From contig JBFWRS010000088.1 of the NCBI GenBank assembly GCA_050248795.1, positions 1-7,351 of the forward strand: a DNA stretch of 7,351 nucleotides. The letters run 5' to 3'. The translations under genes and the position numbers were made by a program. Below are positions 4,798 to 7,351 of this stretch, piece after piece. A model generated the notes under the pieces. The model was not told the origin of the DNA and made no database searches. It saw nothing but the letters and a program-made list of their open reading frames with translations. Source of the stretch: CAZTDU01 sp050248795. Lineage in GTDB: Bacteria; Pseudomonadota; Gammaproteobacteria; Burkholderiales; SG8-39. The number at the start of each line of letters is the position of its first letter. Positions within the stretch are counted from its first letter, which is position 1.

Positions 4798-5892
4798 TCA
4801 GGCAGGGTAGATCGCGCCGATCACACGGGGGCCGCGCGCACCGGTGACCGAGGGCAGGTTGCCGGCCCTGCCCGCCAGCGCCTCGCGCGCCAGCCAGGAG
4901 AAGGCGAGGGCTTCGACGTCTTCCGGTTCCACGCCGTACTGCCCCGTCGGTTCCACCACCACTGAAGGCAGTTCCGCGGCAATCCTGGCCATGAGAACCG
5001 CGTTCCTCGTGCCCCCCCCGCAGACCAGCAGTCGCTGCGTGCCCGGGCACCAGCGCTCCAGCGCCTCGCGTATCGTCCTTGCGCTCAGCGCGACCAGCGT
5101 CGCCTGGACGTCCGCAGGCGGCTCGGTGCCTGCGAGGTGCCGCATCAGCCACCCCTCGTTGAACAACTCCCTGCCTGTGCTCTTGGGTGGCGCCGCGCTG
5201 AAGTAAGGCTCCGCCAGCAGACGGTCCAGCAGTACCGGGTCTTCGCGGCCCCTCCCGGCCCATCGCCCGCCGTCGTCGAACCGCTCACCGAGATGACGCG
5301 ACGCCCAGGCATCGAGCAGGCGGTTTGCCGGCCCGCAGTCGAAGCCCGTCGGCACACCGCCAACAGGCAGCGCCGTAATGTTCGCGATGCCGCCGAGGTT
5401 GAGTACCGCACGGGATTCGGTGCTGCTCGAGAACATTGCCGCGTGGAACCCTGGGGCCAGCGGCGCCCCCTGCCCACCGGCAGCGACATCCCTGCTGCGG
5501 AAGTCCGAAACCACGGTGATGCCGCAGCGTTCGGCGAGCAGCGCGGCGTTGCCGATCTGCACGGTGAAGCCAAGCTCAGGGCAATGGCGGATGGTCTGTC
5601 CATGGCAGCCGACGGCGGTAACCGAGGTGGCGGTGACGCCCGCGCGCTCGATCGTCGCGGTGACGGCCGCGGCATAGATCCGCGCAAGCGTGTTGGCTGC
5701 GTTTGCGGCACGCGCGATCTCGTCCGGCCCGGAGATCATGAGTGCAGACAGTTCAGCCCGCAGGGAGTCGTCGAAAGGCAGGTGCGTGCGGGCCAGTACG
5801 CGCGGACCCACGCCGGAGAAATCCGCGAGGACGGCATCGACTCCGTCCAGGCTCGTGCCAGACATCAGCCCGACGAACGTGTCGCCTGCCAC
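4798..5892 (-). CDS. anmK: Anhydro-N-acetylmuramic acid kinase
   Basis: AnmK uses ATP to open and phosphorylate 1,6-anhydroMurNAc, made by lytic transglycosylases during wall turnover, yielding MurNAc-6-phosphate for recycling in the cytoplasm. The 364-residue product is close to the E. coli length of about 369. Motifs in order are the ATP-binding GLMSGTSLDGVDA (8-20), GCHGQTIRH (95-103), SDFRSRDVAAGGQGAPLAP (129-147), NLGGIANIT (165-173), GFDCGPANRLLDAW (183-196) with Asp185 at the place of the catalytic base, PPKSTGRELFN (235-245) and LLVCGGGTRN (288-297). The active-site segment reads FDCGPAN where E. coli, as I recall, has FDTGPGN; the Asp is kept. The start is GTG at 5892, with GGAG six bases upstream inside the end of the M23 gene, whose stop is only three bases away. 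The pair is almost surely co-transcribed and perhaps translationally coupled. Confidence 0.96.
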   Translation of the reverse strand: MAGDTFVGLMSGTSLDGVDAVLADFSGVGPRVLARTHLPFDDSLRAELSALMISGPDEIARAANAANTLARIYAAAVTATIERAGVTATSVTAVGCHGQTIRHCPELGFTVQIGNAALLAERCGITVVSDFRSRDVAAGGQGAPLAPGFHAAMFSSSTESRAVLNLGGIANITALPVGGVPTGFDCGPANRLLDAWASRHLGERFDDGGRWAGRGREDPVLLDRLLAEPYFSAAPPKSTGRELFNEGWLMRHLAGTEPPADVQATLVALSARTIREALERWCPGTQRLLVCGGGTRNAVLMARIAAELPSVVVEPTGQYGVEPEDVEALAFSWLAREALAGRAGNLPSVTGARGPRVIGAIYPA

Positions 5893-5895
5893 TGG

Positions 5896-7179
5896 CTACT
5901 CCAGCAGGAGCGCGAGATTGGTCTGCTTCAGCAGGTCCAGCCGCGCCACCAGCGGCTCGGCGTGGCGCAGGTAGGCGGACATGGCGTGCGCGGGAATCGG
6001 CAGCGCCGCGGGCATTGCGATCGCGAGCGGGTTGCGCGCCTCGCCGGCGATGCGGAACTCGTAATGCAGGTGGGGGCCGGTGGCCCAACCGGTCTGGCCG
6101 ACGTAGCCGATGACATCCCCCTGGGCCACGCGCGCGCCCTTGCGCAATCCGTCGGCGAACCGGGACAGGTGCGCATATGCCGAGGCGTACTGGCCATGGT
6201 GGCGCAGGATGACGAAATTGCCGTAGCCCCCCTTGCGACCCGCGAACTCGACGACTGCGTCGCCGACCGCGCGCACGCGCGTACCGGTCGGCGCGGCATA
6301 GTCGATGCCCTTGTGCGCGCGCCAGGTCTGCAGGAACGGATGCCTGCGCATGCCGAATCCAGAACTGATGCGCGAGAACTCCAGCGGCGAGCGCAGGAAA
6401 GCCTTGCGCAGGCTCGTGCCATCCGGCGCGTAGTAGCCGCCCGCCTGCCTGCCGTCGGCGGCAGCGTGATAGACCGCGCGCAATGCCTTGCCCTTGTTGA
6501 CGAACTCGGTCGACAGCACGCGTCCGGAGCGCACCGCGCGGCCGTTCAGGTAGTCCATCTCGTAGACCACCGAGAAGCGGTCGCCCTTGCGCAGGTCGCG
6601 ATGGAAGTCGATGTCGCCGCCGAAGATCTCGGCGACCTGGATCGAGATGTTGTCCGGGATGCCCACGTCGTCGGCCGCGGCGAACAGGGAACTGCGGATC
6701 TCCCCGGCCTTCATGATGATGCGGGTTTCCAGCGGCGCCGGTTCGCTGCTGGCGCGCCAGCGCGTGCCGTCGCGGGTCAGCGTCACCAGCAGCAGGCCGC
6801 GCCTGGAAATGAAGTTCAGGTTGTGCAGTTCGCCGGCGCCGTTGACTTCGGCAGTGACCGTGAGGCCCGGGCGCACGTCGCGCAGGGCACCCAGGCGGGT
6901 GAGTCTTGCTGCCTCCTCGTCCGTTACACCCAGCCGCCCCAGCAGCGCCGCCAGCGTGTCGCCCCGCTCGAAGCGCTCTTCCTGCAGATACTTGTCCGGC
7001 ACGGCGAGAACCGCGCGCGCGTAATCAATCGGTAGTTCCTCGACCCGCGTCGTCGGAGGCAGCAGCAGTGTGGTCTCGGGGGCCTCGCTGATGGCGGCAA
7101 TCGCGGCGACGCCGCCGAACAATGCGACTCCCAGCAACAGGGAGACGCGAAACCGGAACATTCGGTCACCGATGCTCAT
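5896..7179 (-). CDS. M23-family peptidoglycan endopeptidase with OapA/LysM-like N-terminal region (MepM-like)
   Basis: The product (427 residues) should cut peptide crosslinks of peptidoglycan in the periplasm to let the wall expand. The N-terminus has a short basic part and a hydrophobic segment at about 11-30, a signal sequence or membrane anchor. Residues about 63-110 (YLQEERFERGDTLAALLGRL) resemble the OapA/LysM-like wall-binding region. Residues about 150-260 form the middle domain seen in E. coli MepM and Helicobacter Csd3, including RKGDRFSVVYEMDYLNG. The C-terminal peptidase has the complete zinc set: His289 and Asp293 (HKGID), His337 (YAHLS), and His370 and His372 (GPHLHYEF), so it should be active. 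The ATG at 7179 gives MSIGDRMFRF; an ATG six codons in (7161) is an alternative, and neither has a strong Shine-Dalgarno. It is the first gene of a pair with anmK and diverges from tyrS. Confidence 0.94.
   Translation of the reverse strand: MSIGDRMFRFRVSLLLGVALFGGVAAIAAISEAPETTLLLPPTTRVEELPIDYARAVLAVPDKYLQEERFERGDTLAALLGRLGVTDEEAARLTRLGALRDVRPGLTVTAEVNGAGELHNLNFISRRGLLLVTLTRDGTRWRASSEPAPLETRIIMKAGEIRSSLFAAADDVGIPDNISIQVAEIFGGDIDFHRDLRKGDRFSVVYEMDYLNGRAVRSGRVLSTEFVNKGKALRAVYHAAADGRQAGGYYAPDGTSLRKAFLRSPLEFSRISSGFGMRRHPFLQTWRAHKGIDYAAPTGTRVRAVGDAVVEFAGRKGGYGNFVILRHHGQYASAYAHLSRFADGLRKGARVAQGDVIGYVGQTGWATGPHLHYEFRIAGEARNPLAIAMPAALPIPAHAMSAYLRHAEPLVARLDLLKQTNLALLLE
5899..5902 (-). promoter_or_regulatory. 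Shine-Dalgarno of anmK inside the M23 gene
   Basis: On the minus strand GGAG lies in the last codons of the M23 gene and six bases before the anmK GTG. It supports the GTG start, and it means that ribosomes finishing the M23 gene stop right at the anmK initiation site. Confidence 0.7.
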
Positions 7180-7187
7180 GTTTCGGC

Positions 7188-7193
7188 TAAAAT
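7188..7193 (+). promoter_or_regulatory. Candidate -10 element for tyrS
   Basis: TAAAAT follows GGC in the 89-base divergent gap between the M23 gene and tyrS. It is the best plus-strand -10 match there, but no good -35 lies 16-18 bp upstream (that stretch is inside the M23 reading frame). The resulting leader would be about 70 bases. Confidence 0.35.
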
Positions 7194-7229
7194 CCCTTCC
7201 TTTTCAGGCGCATGGTGCATTTCCGGGGC

Positions 7230-7257
7230 AGTGTAGCAAAGAATCCCCGATGCCCAA
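7230..7257 (-). promoter_or_regulatory. Candidate promoter of the M23-anmK pair
   Basis: Read on the minus strand, TTGGGC (7252-7257) and TACACT (7230-7235) are 16 bp apart, which would give a leader of about 44 bases before the ATG at 7179. The -10 is reasonable and the -35 poor. I see no other better pair on this strand in the gap. Confidence 0.35.
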
Positions 7258-7268
7258 AACCGGAACCC

Positions 7269-7351
7269 ATGGTCCCACGCAGCGTTTCCCCGGCCGAGGC
7301 TCTCGAACTGATCCGCCGCGGCTGCGATGAGCTGATCGTCGAGGAGGACCT
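7269..7351 (+). CDS. tyrS: Tyrosyl-tRNA synthetase, N-terminal fragment (3' end outside window)
   Basis: Only 27 codons are visible, with no stop before the window edge. The segment ALELIRRGCDELIVEEDL matches the helix that opens bacterial tyrosyl-tRNA synthetases just before the strand leading to the nucleotide-binding fold (usually RRGADE followed by an acidic Glu/Asp-Leu stretch). The enzyme activates tyrosine with ATP and loads it on tRNA-Tyr in the cytoplasm. A divergent tyrS beside an M23-anmK pair is the arrangement I recall in betaproteobacteria, which strengthens the call. The ATG at 7269 is the nearest in-frame start; another in-frame ATG at 7212 would add 19 residues that do not look like the family. 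The signature HIGH-like and KMSKS motifs lie outside the window, so identity rests on a short match and on context. Confidence 0.78.
   Translation, partial: MVPRSVSPAEALELIRRGCDELIVEED

Noticed and set aside
5137..7035. A 632-codon plus-strand open frame running opposite anmK and the M23 gene
   Set aside because: It is very long, but the translation is an Arg/Gln/Ala/Val/Gly-rich string without recognisable motifs, it crosses the junction of two well-supported genes, and it has no ribosome-binding site. Long antisense frames without stops are expected opposite GC-rich coding sequence.

Overview
This 7.35 kb, GC-rich window looks like the chromosome of a betaproteobacterium (Burkholderiales, Rhodocyclales or Nitrosomonadales; I cannot settle the order). 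The reasons are a Gram-negative outer-membrane porin ending in phenylalanine, a Coq7-type ubiquinone hydroxylase, and the gene order rplM-rpsI-membrane coiled-coil protein-bactofilin-erpA, followed on the other strand by anmK, an M23 endopeptidase and a divergent tyrS. I recall this order as common in that class; I could not check it against a database.

Layout. Positions 1-392 hold the last part of a porin gene, closed by a strong intrinsic terminator (418-447). A plus-strand pair follows directly: coq7 (463-1092) and, two bases later, a GTG-started GT-A-fold glycosyltransferase-like gene (1095-1772). That gene converges on an OsmC-family gene on the minus strand (1769-2188); their stop codons share the four bases CTAG. 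A clear sigma-70 promoter (2214-2242) drives rplM (2279-2707) and rpsI (2714-3106), with a hairpin at 3133-3167. Next come a membrane-anchored coiled-coil protein of the DUF6776 type (3185-3940) and a bactofilin (3957-4358), then erpA (4441-4791). On the minus strand lie anmK (4798-5892) and, transcribed before it, an M23/OapA-type peptidoglycan endopeptidase (5896-7179). The start of tyrS (7269 to the window end) reads away from the endopeptidase.

How the genes work together. Three themes mix: translation (rplM, rpsI, tyrS), respiration and Fe-S maturation (coq7, erpA), and envelope biology (porin, bactofilin with its membrane partner candidate, M23 endopeptidase, anhydroMurNAc kinase). The M23-anmK pair is very tightly spaced and probably co-transcribed, joining wall cutting to wall-fragment recycling. 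The DUF6776-bactofilin pair may be a scaffold module.

No intergenic stretch exceeds about 90 bases. I see no mobile element, CRISPR, tRNA, rRNA or sign of horizontal transfer. This is a conserved core region; I found no convincing wholly new system. The points most worth a second look are the uncharacterised glycosyltransferase coupled to coq7, a possible leaderless coq7 start, and the DUF6776-bactofilin-M23 neighbourhood.
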